Of a DNA stretch of 64,000 nucleotides, positions 14,551 to 24,112 are shown piece by piece; positions within the stretch are counted from its first letter, which is position 1, and each line of letters opens with the position of its first letter. The stretch covers positions 1 through 64,000 of the forward strand of contig NZ_VCBC01000005.1 in NCBI RefSeq assembly GCF_005843925.1, written 5' to 3'. A program made the position numbers and the translations under genes. This DNA is from Thalassotalea litorea. GTDB lineage: Bacteria > Pseudomonadota > Gammaproteobacteria > Enterobacterales > Alteromonadaceae. The notes beneath the pieces were generated by a model. The model did not search any database. It was not told the origin of the DNA and worked only from the letters and a program-made list of their open reading frames with translations.

Positions 14551-16259
14551 TGAAAAGATTATTTGCCAAAATAACGAATTGCAATGCCTACGCTGTTAGC
14601 ACAGCAGGTGTTTATCGCGCGCTGCAGGGTATTATGTTAACAGCAATGTTATTGATGGCTGCGGATATTGTTGTCGCGGGAGAGCAAAAAAGCATCAAGC
14701 CCAAGGAAATTCGATATGCGACGTCACGCTGGCAGGGCATTGATGATGATTCGGGCTACCAGGTTACACTGGAATTAAACAGTAATTTGAGTATGGGGAT
14801 TGTAAAAAATGATCCTTATTACCTTTGTTCCGGTACCTGGAACCTGATTGAAATTGCCATTCCTGAACATGATGCTCTCCTTGCTGATGTGAATGTCAAG
14901 CAGCGCAATCAGGATATTCCTGCCTCAGTGCTGGAAAAGATTAGCTTGCGCCAATTGAAAGCCCAGTTTGCGTTGGACAAACAGAATAATTTTGATTTGG
15001 CTTGTGAACTTGGTCAATTTTCACCATCGTCATCGTCACTGCATGCCACGGTCAGCCACAATATTCCTTCGATTATCGACTGGCAAAAACTCATCATTAA
15101 CAGTATTGATAATCAATATGTTAATCAAACCCTGGCAAAAGATGTGGTGTATGATTTTGTTGGTACGTTGCGAAAAGACACGACTGCAAAAATTGCGCAG
15201 CACCAACCCCGAATTGTTGATGTTGATATCGACCTTTCCGCGTTTAAAATTTGGCTTGGCGAACAAGCGCAACAAAAGCTGTTAAGCACTGCGGATGCCG
15301 AACTTGACTTAGCGAATGTTCAAGGTTTGGCGTATACCGAAAGCCAAGGGTTTAACGAATTGCAATTTGATCGGTTTATGCAGGGGTTGTATGAACAAAA
15401 ACGACTAAATGAAGGAACGCGTAAGATAGAGCAGCGCTTTACGACGAATTTATTCAGCGGCGAAAATCAAATTCAGATTGGCGACACAAACCGCACCTGT
15501 GCCAGTACCGATGCTCTTTCTGAGGTAATGGGAAGTTGGTTCAGTGGAACCTCTATGTTCCAAATAATCGATAAGTGCCATGGCGTCGCCCCGGATTATG
15601 GCTTCGTTAAAACCGAACATTGTGCAATTGAACTAAGCCCGACTCCAGTCTTTCATCCAATCGATGAGACGCTTGCAACGGATGAATTTGTGCATACTTC
15701 GACGCCATATTGTCCTAAACCTCTGCTGCAGTTTGTGTCATTAAAAAATGGCAACCCAGCGAGCCGAGCGATGTTTTTGCAAACGTCAGGTTTTTCCAAA
15801 CAAGGCTTGGCCGCCGTGCAGTTGATTGATGAACAATGGCAGGTTGTTACCAGTGCATTTAACCGACTCAAACCTTTACCCGATGTCGTGGGTTTTCGAG
15901 GCGGTTTTCATCATGAACGAATTGTCTTTAAAAGCAGTAACGGGCTGTATGGTGCAATGGATCCGAAATTTAATGTGATTGTTGCGCCGATATTTGAAGA
16001 GATCCAAAGCTTTTCGTCTAAAGTGACGCGCGTAAAGTATCAGGGTAACTATGGGGTTATTGACAAAGCTGGTCAATGGATCGTGCCTGCCAAGTTTGCC
16101 AAGGCAGGTTTTGTCGAAAATGGTCACATCCTGGTTGGTGATAGCGATAGCGAACAAAGCACATCCCCTTGGTTGTTGATCAATAGTGAAGGTGTTTTAC
16201 TCAAACAAACCACGCATGTCGGCCATATTCCGCCACCGATGCATGCATTACTCAAGTAA
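14550..16259 (+). CDS. Exported protein with C-terminal WG repeats
   Basis: A 569-residue protein. A hydrophobic stretch at residues 28-43 ends in VVA-GE, a signal peptide with an unusually long N-region; a later start is possible. Residues 440-525 contain WG-type repeats (NGLYGAMDPKFNVIVAPIFEE, KYQGNYGVIDKAGQWIVPAK), a beta-propeller/MORN-like motif of unknown ligand. Residues 320-400 hold several Cys (CASTD, CHG, CAIEL, CPK), consistent with periplasmic disulfides. The N-terminal half has no family recognised. It is coupled to the upstream lipoprotein gene and followed by an intrinsic terminator, so this is a two-gene operon. Confidence 0.8.
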   Translation: MKRLFAKITNCNAYAVSTAGVYRALQGIMLTAMLLMAADIVVAGEQKSIKPKEIRYATSRWQGIDDDSGYQVTLELNSNLSMGIVKNDPYYLCSGTWNLIEIAIPEHDALLADVNVKQRNQDIPASVLEKISLRQLKAQFALDKQNNFDLACELGQFSPSSSSLHATVSHNIPSIIDWQKLIINSIDNQYVNQTLAKDVVYDFVGTLRKDTTAKIAQHQPRIVDVDIDLSAFKIWLGEQAQQKLLSTADAELDLANVQGLAYTESQGFNELQFDRFMQGLYEQKRLNEGTRKIEQRFTTNLFSGENQIQIGDTNRTCASTDALSEVMGSWFSGTSMFQIIDKCHGVAPDYGFVKTEHCAIELSPTPVFHPIDETLATDEFVHTSTPYCPKPLLQFVSLKNGNPASRAMFLQTSGFSKQGLAAVQLIDEQWQVVTSAFNRLKPLPDVVGFRGGFHHERIVFKSSNGLYGAMDPKFNVIVAPIFEEIQSFSSKVTRVKYQGNYGVIDKAGQWIVPAKFAKAGFVENGHILVGDSDSEQSTSPWLLINSEGVLLKQTTHVGHIPPPMHALLK

Positions 16260-16268
16260 TTTCACTAA

Positions 16269-16296
16269 AAAAGCCCCATGACATTTGAGGGCTTTT
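16269..16296 (+). terminator. Rho-independent terminator
   Basis: Stem aaaagccc / gggctttt with an 11-12 base loop, directly after the WG-repeat gene. Confidence 0.7.
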
Positions 16297-16381
16297 GCCT
16301 AGACTTAATAGTACAAAGTCACATGTCTATACTGAAAATAACGAATATGTCAGTTGGATAAACACGCCAAAGGTCACTATT

Positions 16382-16996
16382 TTGAAATCATCGCAAACAT
16401 TACTAGGCATTAGTGCATTGCTGCTTGTTTCATGCAGCAAAAGTTCTTTCGATTATTACCAGCCTCAACAAGGGATAGCTGAAAACTTCACCAATAGTTG
16501 CAATGGCAAGGGGCCAGACGATCATATTCGCTTCACATTGCATCAAAATGTGTATGTGGAAGCTACCGCGTATTTTTCACAGGTTGAGCCCGGAAAGTTC
16601 ACCGCTCAGATCTCTTATTTTGTCCCCCAGGAAAATACCCTCAGATTCGTGGATAAATCGTTTGTCGTCAGTGATGCCGCGCAAATTAACAAAACATTTA
16701 TTGCGGATCAGGTTTATCGATTTATGGGAACGGACCATATCGAACGACAATCCATCGAAGGACTGTTACCTGGTCGTACCATCCCAATAAAATACTTTCA
16801 GGAAATTCGTGACGTTGATGTTGGTTACCGTATCGAGATTAAACACCAATTTGCCAATAATGTTGATCAATTTACGCTAAAGCTCCCGATGGTTGAAATT
16901 AACGGTCAATCTGTCACCGCAGAGCCGATAACGTTTAGCCTGAAAGAGTTAAGTCGTTCGTTACCAGGAAACTGCCAATTACCTCAGTATCAGTAA
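16382..16996 (+). CDS. Lipoprotein, unknown function
   Basis: 204 residues from TTG 16382, chosen because 'aaagg' lies eight bases upstream and because it places a lipoprotein signal at the N-terminus: MKSSQTLLGISALLLVSC, lipobox LVSC. The longer open frame starting at 16295 would bury this signal and overlap the terminator. The mature protein is beta-rich, with a second Cys near the start (NSCNG) and another near the C-terminus (GNCQL). It may be related in style to the envelope proteins upstream. No domain recognised. Confidence 0.72.
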   Translation: MKSSQTLLGISALLLVSCSKSSFDYYQPQQGIAENFTNSCNGKGPDDHIRFTLHQNVYVEATAYFSQVEPGKFTAQISYFVPQENTLRFVDKSFVVSDAAQINKTFIADQVYRFMGTDHIERQSIEGLLPGRTIPIKYFQEIRDVDVGYRIEIKHQFANNVDQFTLKLPMVEINGQSVTAEPITFSLKELSRSLPGNCQLPQYQ

Positions 16997-17070
16997 TCTA
17001 GACAGATAAAAATGATGATTTTTGTATTACTTTGTTTTAAGGTAAAACTCTGATCTTCAAAGATGTTTTT

Positions 17071-17475
17071 ATGAAACTGTTACGGTACCCCATCGCAATA
17101 GCACTCTTCATTATTCACCTATTCAGTAGCGTGAATGGTGCGTTTGCGTCTAATCAACAACCCTTGGTTACTGCCAATGGCAGTACTGTGGTGATGATAT
17201 GCACCGGGCAGGGCGTCAAGTACATTGATTTGGATCGCTATTATCAATTAGGTGAACTGGTTTTCGTTGATATCGATGATAGTGAATTACCCCAACCAAA
17301 CGATTGTTCAACGTGTCTAATTTTTGCTGCTGCGGATATAGAAGACTATCAGGTCGCCAATGCTTTCAATCGGAACGTAACGGCGTCGAACCCCAGTTTA
17401 GCGATCCACAAACAACACCGGTTTTATCTTCTCAACTCGGCACCATACCACTCCAGAGCACCACCTTTGGCTTAA
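17071..17475 (+). CDS. DUF2946-like exported protein (probable copper-linked)
   Basis: A 134-residue protein with a signal peptide (residues 1-26, ending AFA). The core matches DUF2946: TVVMICTGQGVKYIDLD (the 'vvlCtadGv' strand), CSTCLIFAA (the CxxC 'CplC' site) and a C-terminal SRAPP as in family members that end 'RAPP'. Spaced Cys residues suggest metal binding. The family usually lies beside copper-uptake or copper-resistance and TonB-dependent receptor genes. Here the next gene encodes a Met-rich outer-membrane protein, so copper handling is a reasonable inference. Confidence 0.72.
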   Translation: MKLLRYPIAIALFIIHLFSSVNGAFASNQQPLVTANGSTVVMICTGQGVKYIDLDRYYQLGELVFVDIDDSELPQPNDCSTCLIFAAADIEDYQVANAFNRNVTASNPSLAIHKQHRFYLLNSAPYHSRAPPLA

Positions 17476-17633
17476 CTCTACAAAAAAGCTGCAAGTTCAT
17501 ACGCAGGTAATCCTGTGTAAAATCCATGCTAACGTGATCAATTGTGTTGTGGGCTGTCACAGCCAACAATCTGATCTGCTGCGGAACTTGCATCTTCTGG
17601 TAATTGTTTGAATTAAGCACTAAATAAGGATGT

Positions 17634-18716
17634 ATGATGAAAAAAAATAACAGAGTTGGCCTGTGTGCCTCGGCGGTTCTAATGGCTTGCAGTAGCGCTT
17701 GTCATAGTGCCTATGCGAATATGGCCGAGATGATGGCACCCCAAAACAGAGCGCCAATTGGCGTGATGGGCGCTCATATGCATAATCAAGGTGAGTGGAT
17801 GATGTCATATCGGTTTATGCATATGGACATGTCTGGGATGCTAAGGGGCGATCAAGAAATAAGCGCCGAAGACGTTGCCACTCAGATAGCCAATCCGTAT
17901 GCTAACCCACCAATGTCACCGCCTACTGTTCGGGTTGTTCCGGAAAAAATGACCAGTCAAATGCATATGATCGGTTTGATGTATTCGCCAAGCGATGATT
18001 TGACCCTAATGGCTATGTTAAATTATCTCGACAAGTCGATGGACTTGACGACGTTTTCCGGTGGGATGGGGGATACCCAACTAGGCAGCTTTACGACCCA
18101 AAGTTCGGGTTTGACGGATAGCAGTATTGGCGGCTTATATCGGCTTTTTAGTGGTGATACTCATCATTTGCACGTAAATGTAAATTGGCTTGTTCCGATC
18201 GGAGACATTGAAGCTAGTGATGACGTTCTGACGCCGATGAATATGCGCATGCCGATGCGGTTACCTTATGGAATGCAATTAGGAACCGGCAGCCATCAGT
18301 TACAAGCCGGGTTAACGTATGCCGGCAAAGTCGATAATATGAGCTGGGGCGCACAAGGGCTGTACACCAGTGTCATCAATGACAATGATGAAGACTATCG
18401 CTGGGGAGATTCAGCGCAGCTTTCAACCTGGTATGGATATCGTTTATCGAAAAAACTTAGCGCGTCTTTGCGGCTAACGTATCGTCATCAACAAGATATC
18501 GATGGGTTTGATGCATTGATCATGGCACCTGTAACTACTGCGAACCCGAATAATTATGGTTTTGAGCGTATTGACCTGGGATTGGGGATTAACACAGTGA
18601 TCAGCCATGGTCATAGGGCTGCACTGGAATGGGAATTGCCCCTTTATGAAGATGTTAATGGCGTACAAATGGCGATGGATTCCATGCTCACTCTAGGTTA
18701 TCAATATATGTTTTAG
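17634..18716 (+). CDS. Methionine-rich outer-membrane beta-barrel protein, probable copper-related
   Basis: A 360-residue protein starting at ATG 17634 (ATGATG) after 'aagga'. The signal peptide (about residues 1-29, ending YAN) is followed by a segment with unusually many Met and His (MAEMMAP, MGAHMHNQGEWMMSYRFMHMDMSGM). Further Met clusters (MNMRMPMRLPYGMQ) are compatible with Cu(I) coordination. The rest has alternating beta-strand pattern and ends in YQYMF, a typical C-terminal Phe barrel signature; it resembles phenol-degradation MetA-type or 'transporter' barrels. Neighbours: the DUF2946-like gene upstream and a terminator downstream. Confidence 0.78.
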   Translation: MMKKNNRVGLCASAVLMACSSACHSAYANMAEMMAPQNRAPIGVMGAHMHNQGEWMMSYRFMHMDMSGMLRGDQEISAEDVATQIANPYANPPMSPPTVRVVPEKMTSQMHMIGLMYSPSDDLTLMAMLNYLDKSMDLTTFSGGMGDTQLGSFTTQSSGLTDSSIGGLYRLFSGDTHHLHVNVNWLVPIGDIEASDDVLTPMNMRMPMRLPYGMQLGTGSHQLQAGLTYAGKVDNMSWGAQGLYTSVINDNDEDYRWGDSAQLSTWYGYRLSKKLSASLRLTYRHQQDIDGFDALIMAPVTTANPNNYGFERIDLGLGINTVISHGHRAALEWELPLYEDVNGVQMAMDSMLTLGYQYMF

Positions 18717-18751
18717 TGGTGCGCTTAACCTCTTGTGTTTTTTAATTGATT

Positions 18752-18791
18752 AACCGGTTACCCCGGACAATATGGGGTTAGCCGGTTTTTT
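18752..18791 (+). terminator. Rho-independent terminator
   Basis: aaccggttacccc pairs with ggggttagccggtt (one bulge) and is followed by a T run. Confidence 0.72.
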
Positions 18792-18937
18792 AAGTTAAAA
18801 AGCCCTGTTAATAAAATCGCTATCATTTTTAAATTCTAGACTGGATAAGATTCGTACTTTGACACGGGTCTTTTAAAACTGGTAGTTTTAATTACTGCGA
18901 TCAGTTGATAAAAAACAACAATATAAGAAGAAAGTTG

Positions 18938-19366
18938 ATGAAGTTATTTCGTATTTTGATATTAAGTTTGTGCATTGGCTATTGTTATGCAAATTTAATT
19001 ATGGCGTTTGAATTACCGGTTGTGAAACAGCTTGAGCACTGGATTGCCGGGCAAATGGACAATCAGGAAATCCCCTGGAAACTGTATTCTGGTGTGTTGA
19101 TCGCGGCAATAGTGCCTTTTGTGTGCGCATATTTATATGCCCGATCACAAATAGTGTTAGTCTCCGTTTTGAGTGTTGTATTGGCCGTACATTTTGTCGG
19201 AAATCGCCAATCAAACCTGTGGGATCCGAGTGGTGTTATGACGTTTTTTGAACCGTTAAATGCCAATTCGGTCAGCCTAAGTACTTTCGTGTATTTAGGT
19301 TTGATTATCTTCTGGCCGTTGGTATTTGTGGCATTGATCCAAAAGATTGATAAAGCGGTTAATTAA
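18938..19366 (+). CDS. Four-helix integral membrane protein, unknown function
   Basis: 142 residues from ATG 18938; an upstream TTG at 18905 adds a polar lead and lacks a ribosome site. Hydrophobic segments lie at about residues 3-24, 50-70, 74-92 and 115-137. Charged loops include QLEHWIAGQMDNQEI. No motif recognised. It stands alone between a terminator and a 365-base gap. Confidence 0.7.
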   Translation: MKLFRILILSLCIGYCYANLIMAFELPVVKQLEHWIAGQMDNQEIPWKLYSGVLIAAIVPFVCAYLYARSQIVLVSVLSVVLAVHFVGNRQSNLWDPSGVMTFFEPLNANSVSLSTFVYLGLIIFWPLVFVALIQKIDKAVN

Positions 19367-19731
19367 CGCTATTTCGCTATTTTTTCACCGAGTTTAAACG
19401 TTGTGTGAAAGCTTGGTATCTGTTGCTCGGTATCCGTTGTTTTGCATTCGCAACATGCCGCTCTAAATTGGTCTACTCGGGTAAACAGACTGACTACGTC
19501 AGCCTTTGCTATTGATATCACGATGAGCAGGCGCCGGAGTGTTGGCAATACTTCACGTTACCTGTGACGAATATGAACGAAATAGGGGTGACGTAGTCGC
19601 TGACAGATACAGTGGCAATAAGATGTTCCATAGATCTTAACGGATTAAGATAAATAAACAGGATTCTACTCGCCAAAAAATGCCTTTTTGATTACCATAT
19701 ACACTTTGACAGTTCATAAAAGTAGTAAATT
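19367..19731. other. Intergenic region
   Basis: No gene, repeat or RNA structure recognised. It probably contains the promoter for the downstream phnA-like gene. Confidence 0.35.
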
Positions 19732-20067
19732 ATGTCACTTCCTCCTTGTCCAAAATGCAGCTCAGTATATGTTTATCAAGACCAAAGCCAACTCGTTTGT
19801 CCGGAATGCGCGCATGAATGGAACCCGGCGGAAGTTGCCGATGAAGAAGCCATCAAAGTAAAAGATGCGAATGGTGCATTGCTCGCGGATGGCGATAAAG
19901 TAACCGTCATTAAAGATCTCAAAATCAAAGGCAGCTCACAAGTGATCAAAATTGGTACCAAAGCACTGGTTAGACGCGTACTTGATAAAAAAGACCATGA
20001 ACTTGATTGTAAAGTCGATGGCGCCGGCGAAATGATGGTCACGGCCAAATTTGTCAAAAAAGCCTGA
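19732..20067 (+). CDS. yjdM: Zinc-ribbon protein YjdM/PhnA
   Basis: A 111-residue protein of usual family length. The N-terminal ribbon CPKC...CPEC (residues 6-9 and 24-27) is followed by the conserved PhnA domain: [48 protein letters not shown]. Despite the old name, the family is not required for phosphonate catabolism. It is a small cytosolic protein whose role is unsettled; no phn genes are nearby. Single-gene unit. Confidence 0.92.
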   Translation: MSLPPCPKCSSVYVYQDQSQLVCPECAHEWNPAEVADEEAIKVKDANGALLADGDKVTVIKDLKIKGSSQVIKIGTKALVRRVLDKKDHELDCKVDGAGEMMVTAKFVKKA

Positions 20068-20565
20068 TCTTGCCCATAGTCGGCAAGCAGTTGGTTTAGG
20101 TTTTTGAACTCAAAATTCCAAGCTCTAAATTCTAAGCTCTAAAGTCAGAGAACGCGCGCTCTGAAACCGAGAAATGCCCCCAAGAATTGAACGTAAGAGC
20201 TAACATAAGAGTTAACATAAGAGCTAGTAAAACAGCTAACACTAGAGCCAGGCGTAACGACTAAACTGCGATATCAGTCATTACTTCGATTGCCTGGCGA
20301 TGCTTTTCATCACGCAGTTTGCCATGCTATTCACGATGCCGCTCGCCATAAATAAAATCCTCGTACCGACACCACCAAAAAAATAAATCGTATGCTTTTT
20401 TGTCTGTTTCGTTTAAAGCCTTTACTTGTTTAATCGCCATCGAATTAACAATCGCTGTGTGTAAAAAACGGTGACAACGTATTGTAATCGTGCATTTTTC
20501 TGTGCGAAACCGATAGACATGGCATATTCTGTATTAATTGCACTGTGTTACATCTAGGAAAAGTA
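20068..20565. other. Intergenic region with imperfect short repeats
   Basis: From 20110 to 20250 there are recurring agctctaa-type and ataagagctaac/ataagagttaac units, including complementary versions (agagct). No gene or terminator is evident. The rest (20270-20540) shows no structure I can name. Confidence 0.45.
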
Positions 20566-21984
20566 ATGATCCAAATACTCATCAATAAACGCATGTGGCT
20601 ATTTACCAGGTTATTTACGTGCTTATTTATCGGGTCCTTTGCCTTTGTTTTGATGTGTTACTCGCAACCAGTGTTCGCTTATCAAAGTTATCTGATCAAA
20701 AACGTCCAGATCCTGTCTTTTTCGCAAGGTAAATTTTTAGCCCCCACAAATGTACTCGTTACGGATGGCAAAATAAAAGCGATTCAAGACAATATCTCGC
20801 AGCGGGATGCCGTAGAGATTGATGGTACGGGTCAATATTTGATCCCCGGTTTTACCGAAATGCACGCCCATGTGCCTCCGCATGAAATATCGGCTGCAGA
20901 CGTGCAGGATCTGTTCTTTTTGTATAACGCCTATGGGATCACGACAATCCGCGGCATGCTTGGCCATCCATCGCATTTAGAGTTGCGAGAACAACTTGCC
21001 AACAATCAAATTGATGGTCCGCGACTAATCACATCTGGCCCATCTTTTAATGGCAATACCGTCACATCGAAAGCGCAAGCAATATCCATGGTCGAGACCC
21101 AAAAAGAGCAGGGGTATGACTTTATTAAGATTCATCCAGGGCTCAGTACACAAGCGTTTCAGGCAATGGCAAGTACAGCAACAAAGCAACAGTTTCCCTT
21201 TGCCGGACACGTTAGTGCCAGTGTCGGAGTCATAGCCTCGATTAACGCTGGTCAGGCAAGCGTTGATCACCTCGATGGCGTTATGGAAGAGTTGGCACAG
21301 CGCTCAGGTTATCAGTTTTCAGGTGATACAGGTTTTTTCGGCGCCGCCTTGGTGGCAGGAATTGATGAGAAACAGATTGAGCCTTTAGCAGCAGAGTTAG
21401 CACAGACCTCTGTTGCTATGGTACCAACAGAAACCCTAATGTATGGTTTTTTGTCCTGGCAAAATGCAGCGGTTTCCGCGCAAAAAGACGTGATTAAATT
21501 AATGCCAGAAAATGTGGTTGCCCAGTGGCAAGAGACGCGCACATCTATGCAACAAAGCGACTGGTATTCCACCGCCAATATACAAAAACTGTTAAAAATA
21601 CGAAGAACATTTATTCAAGCGTTTGTTGAGCATCATGGGATCGTTTTAATTGGTTCTGATGCCCCTCAGGTTTTTAATGTACCCGGTGATTCATTACATG
21701 AAGAAATGCACTTAATGAAGCAAGCTGGTATGACACCCATGCAAGTGCTTTACGCGGCAACACTTGGTCCAGCCAAATACTTCAATAAAGAGCAGGAATT
21801 TGGAGAAATTGCCGTTGGCAGATCCGCCGACATGATCCTGTTGAAAAAAAATCCATTGAACGACATTACGTATACTCGTTCGATCGCTGGCGTAATGACC
21901 CGGGGAAACTGGTTAAGCGAACGGGTGATTGAAGGGACTTTAAAGGAAATCAAACAAAAGAATCAAGAGAGAGTCAAACAATGA
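20566..21984 (+). CDS. Exported amidohydrolase
   Basis: 472 residues from ATG 20566 ('aggaaaag' upstream); a GTG at 20545 is an unlikely start. The signal peptide ends near residue 39 (VFA/Y). Amidohydrolase landmarks in order: IDGTGQYLIPGFTEMHAH (metal HxH), DFIKIHPGLS, FAGHVSA, SVDHLDG, GSDAPQVFNVPG, and the C-terminal ATLGPAKYF, IAVGRSADMILLKKNPLNDI. The full metal-ligand set is present, so a periplasmic hydrolase of the dipeptidase/prolidase-like or imidazolonepropionase-like subgroup is expected; the substrate is unknown. It is first in a three-gene operon and overlaps the next gene by four bases. Confidence 0.88.
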   Translation: MIQILINKRMWLFTRLFTCLFIGSFAFVLMCYSQPVFAYQSYLIKNVQILSFSQGKFLAPTNVLVTDGKIKAIQDNISQRDAVEIDGTGQYLIPGFTEMHAHVPPHEISAADVQDLFFLYNAYGITTIRGMLGHPSHLELREQLANNQIDGPRLITSGPSFNGNTVTSKAQAISMVETQKEQGYDFIKIHPGLSTQAFQAMASTATKQQFPFAGHVSASVGVIASINAGQASVDHLDGVMEELAQRSGYQFSGDTGFFGAALVAGIDEKQIEPLAAELAQTSVAMVPTETLMYGFLSWQNAAVSAQKDVIKLMPENVVAQWQETRTSMQQSDWYSTANIQKLLKIRRTFIQAFVEHHGIVLIGSDAPQVFNVPGDSLHEEMHLMKQAGMTPMQVLYAATLGPAKYFNKEQEFGEIAVGRSADMILLKKNPLNDITYTRSIAGVMTRGNWLSERVIEGTLKEIKQKNQERVKQ

Positions 21985-22418
21985 AAGTTTGGATAGTTTT
22001 AATCGGGTTACTTACGTCATCTATGGCTGTGGCGAGTGATGATTCAAAGAGCCTGATACAACTTCACGAAGAGATAACGCGGGCGTATATGCTAGATGGC
22101 AATGTAGCACCGTTAGACGAAGCAACCCGTCAGGACTATTTTTTGGTTGCCGGCATTGGCTTGTTAGAAACCAAAGAACATGTATTGCAAACGGCAGATA
22201 ACTTAAAGGTTACGCAAGTCAGCTTTCACAATGATCGCATTATTATAAATGATGACACAGCCATTTTGACAGGAACAATCAACCCGGTTGGTACGATTAT
22301 GGGTCATCCACTTCCGCAGCAGTTTCGCTATTTAAGCGTGTTTATCAAAGAGCAGGGCAGTTGGAAACTTCAGGCCCGCTCTATTACACCCGTCCGCAAA
22401 CCAGCAACGAAAAGCTAA
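21981..22418 (+). CDS. Exported SnoaL/NTF2-like protein
   Basis: A 145-residue protein with a signal peptide (residues 1-18, ending AVA/S). The body (LIQLHEEITRAYMLDGNVAP, FLVAGIGLLETKE, DTAILTGTINPVG, QFRYLSVFIKEQGSWKLQAR) follows the DUF4440/SnoaL-like cone fold, with its typical final strand 'G.W.l.a...tp'. A small-molecule-binding or non-catalytic partner of the upstream amidohydrolase is inferred from the four-base ATGA overlap. Confidence 0.8.
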   Translation: MKVWIVLIGLLTSSMAVASDDSKSLIQLHEEITRAYMLDGNVAPLDEATRQDYFLVAGIGLLETKEHVLQTADNLKVTQVSFHNDRIIINDDTAILTGTINPVGTIMGHPLPQQFRYLSVFIKEQGSWKLQARSITPVRKPATKS

Positions 22419-22421
22419 CTT

Positions 22422-23078
22422 ATGAAGATAATTAAACAACTGTTTATAATGACAATATTTTTGGTTCTGATGTTATCTGCCTATGAAGGGGCTATGGTCT
22501 TAAAAGCCTATATGAACACCCAGGATGTTAAAAAACATTGGTTAAACGAGCAGGTGATAACGATTAAGTTCGATGATGTACCTGCTGAAAGGATCAACAT
22601 GCTGTTGAGTGTGGAAGATCCAAGTTTTTTTGACCATAACGGTGTGGATTTGAACACCCCCGGCGCGGGTTTAACGACGATCAGTCAGGCGCTTTGTAAA
22701 AAGCTGTATTTTGAAAAATTTATCCCAGGTTTTGCAAAAATCGAACAGTCTTTAATCGCGGTGTTCGTTTTAGATAAGTTTTTTAGCAAAGAAGAGCAAC
22801 TCAATTTATTCCTCAATACTGCCTACCTAGGTCACGTTAATGGCAAAGCCATTTATGGTTTTGAACAAGCGGCAAATGTCTATTTCAATACCACATTTGC
22901 ACAGCTTAGCGACGAACAATATCTGGCTTTAGTAGCGATGGTGGTTGCACCGAACGGTTTCAATATAAAAACCAAACCAGAATTGAATGAAGAGAGGGTG
23001 AAACGCATACAAAAGCTATTATCGGGAGAATATGTACCGCAGGAGGTATCCGATATCTATTACCAGCAAGCAATCTAA
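22422..23078 (+). CDS. Monofunctional GT51 transglycosylase-like protein
   Basis: A 218-residue protein with an N-terminal membrane anchor (residues 7-29). GT51 motifs: VEDPSFFDHNGVD (catalytic Glu motif), TTISQALCKK in place of the usual STITQQL.KN, KIEQSLIAVFVLDKFFSKEEQ in place of RKxxE, and LNLFLNTAYLG. It is nearly full length for MtgA. The second and third motifs deviate and a 'GAGLTTI' replaces 'GGSTI', so activity is uncertain. It would polymerise lipid II glycan at the periplasmic face. Third gene of the amidohydrolase operon, three bases downstream of the previous stop, and convergent with ansA (four-base overlap). Confidence 0.82.
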   Translation: MKIIKQLFIMTIFLVLMLSAYEGAMVLKAYMNTQDVKKHWLNEQVITIKFDDVPAERINMLLSVEDPSFFDHNGVDLNTPGAGLTTISQALCKKLYFEKFIPGFAKIEQSLIAVFVLDKFFSKEEQLNLFLNTAYLGHVNGKAIYGFEQAANVYFNTTFAQLSDEQYLALVAMVVAPNGFNIKTKPELNEERVKRIQKLLSGEYVPQEVSDIYYQQAI

Positions 23079-24112
23079 CCCTCAGTCAATTCGCCTCGTA
23101 AACTGCTGGTCATCCGCTTGCGGAGTTCTTCGAGACTTAGCCCTTTGCTGAGCAAATAGTGAAGCTTGGTTAATGCCGCTTCCAGGGTCATATCTGCACC
23201 TGACATGACCCCACATTTACTTAGTGCATTACCCGTGGCATAGCCGCCCATGTTGACTCGACCTTTTATACATTGGCTACAGTTGACGATCAAAATGCCA
23301 TTTTTCCGAGCTTGTTCAAATTGCGCTAATAACGCGGGGTTTTGTGGCGCATTACCGACACCATAACTCAATAAAATCAACGCTTTTACAGGCTGTTGCA
23401 ATACGTTTTCCACCAATTTTGCCGAGATCCCCGGATACAGATGGACGACGCCGACGGGTTGCTCGGTGATGTTACTGACGGTCAATGTCTGCGACTGGCT
23501 TTCATGTACGGTACCAGCGATAACCTTAATATTGATACCCGCTTCCAACAATGGCGGCATATTGGGCGAATCAAATGCATCAAACCCATCCGCATAGGCT
23601 TTAATACTGCGATTACCTCGATACAACTTATTCGAGAAAAATAAACCAACTTCATTTATCGGATAGTTGGCGGCAATAAACAGTGCATTTAGCAGGTTTT
23701 CCTGACCATCGGAACGCAACTCGGTCAATGGGATTTGCGAACCGGTTACGATCACCGGTTTTGTTAAATCTTCAAGCATAAAAGATAACGCAGAGCTGGT
23801 ATATGCCATGGTATCGGTGCCATGTAACACCACAAAACCATCATAATCGGCATAGTTGTTCTGGATGTCATCTGCGATCCGTTGCCAATCACTTGGCGTC
23901 ATATCGGAGGAGTCAATTAGAGGATGATATTCATTGATGGTAAATTCAGGCATCTCACTGCGGAAAAATTCTGGCATTTTCGCGATCGATTCGGTCAGGT
24001 GTTTTTTCACCGGAATATAACCACTATCGCTTGCCTTCATACCTATGGTACCGCCGGTATAGGCAATGTAGATGCGTTTACGATGATTTGCTGATTGCAT
24101 TGTTTGTGTCAT
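23075..24112 (-). CDS. ansA: Cytoplasmic L-asparaginase I
   Basis: A 345-residue type I asparaginase: L-Asn to L-Asp plus NH3. YTGGTIGM near residue 18 has the first catalytic Thr; VLHGTDTMAYTSSALSFML has the second Thr-Asp pair and active-site Lys context; VTGSQIPLTELRSDGQENLL follows. It is cytosolic, with no signal peptide. Gene order sppA-ansA is as in E. coli. The annotated ATG directly abuts the T8 tail of an intrinsic-terminator hairpin after sppA, leaving no Shine-Dalgarno. A second Met five codons in (MQSANH) aligns with the usual start but also lacks one. Confidence 0.95.
   Translation of the reverse strand: MTQTMQSANHRKRIYIAYTGGTIGMKASDSGYIPVKKHLTESIAKMPEFFRSEMPEFTINEYHPLIDSSDMTPSDWQRIADDIQNNYADYDGFVVLHGTDTMAYTSSALSFMLEDLTKPVIVTGSQIPLTELRSDGQENLLNALFIAANYPINEVGLFFSNKLYRGNRSIKAYADGFDAFDSPNMPPLLEAGINIKVIAGTVHESQSQTLTVSNITEQPVGVVHLYPGISAKLVENVLQQPVKALILLSYGVGNAPQNPALLAQFEQARKNGILIVNCSQCIKGRVNMGGYATGNALSKCGVMSGADMTLEAALTKLHYLLSKGLSLEELRKRMTSSLRGELTEG

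Noticed and set aside
16295..16381. N-terminal extension of the lipoprotein gene
   Set aside because: It overlaps the terminator and would bury the signal sequence. The TTG at 16382 has a ribosome site.
20110..20250. Intergenic short repeats as a CRISPR-like or operator array
   Set aside because: Units are too short and irregular in spacing, and no adjacent regulator explains them.
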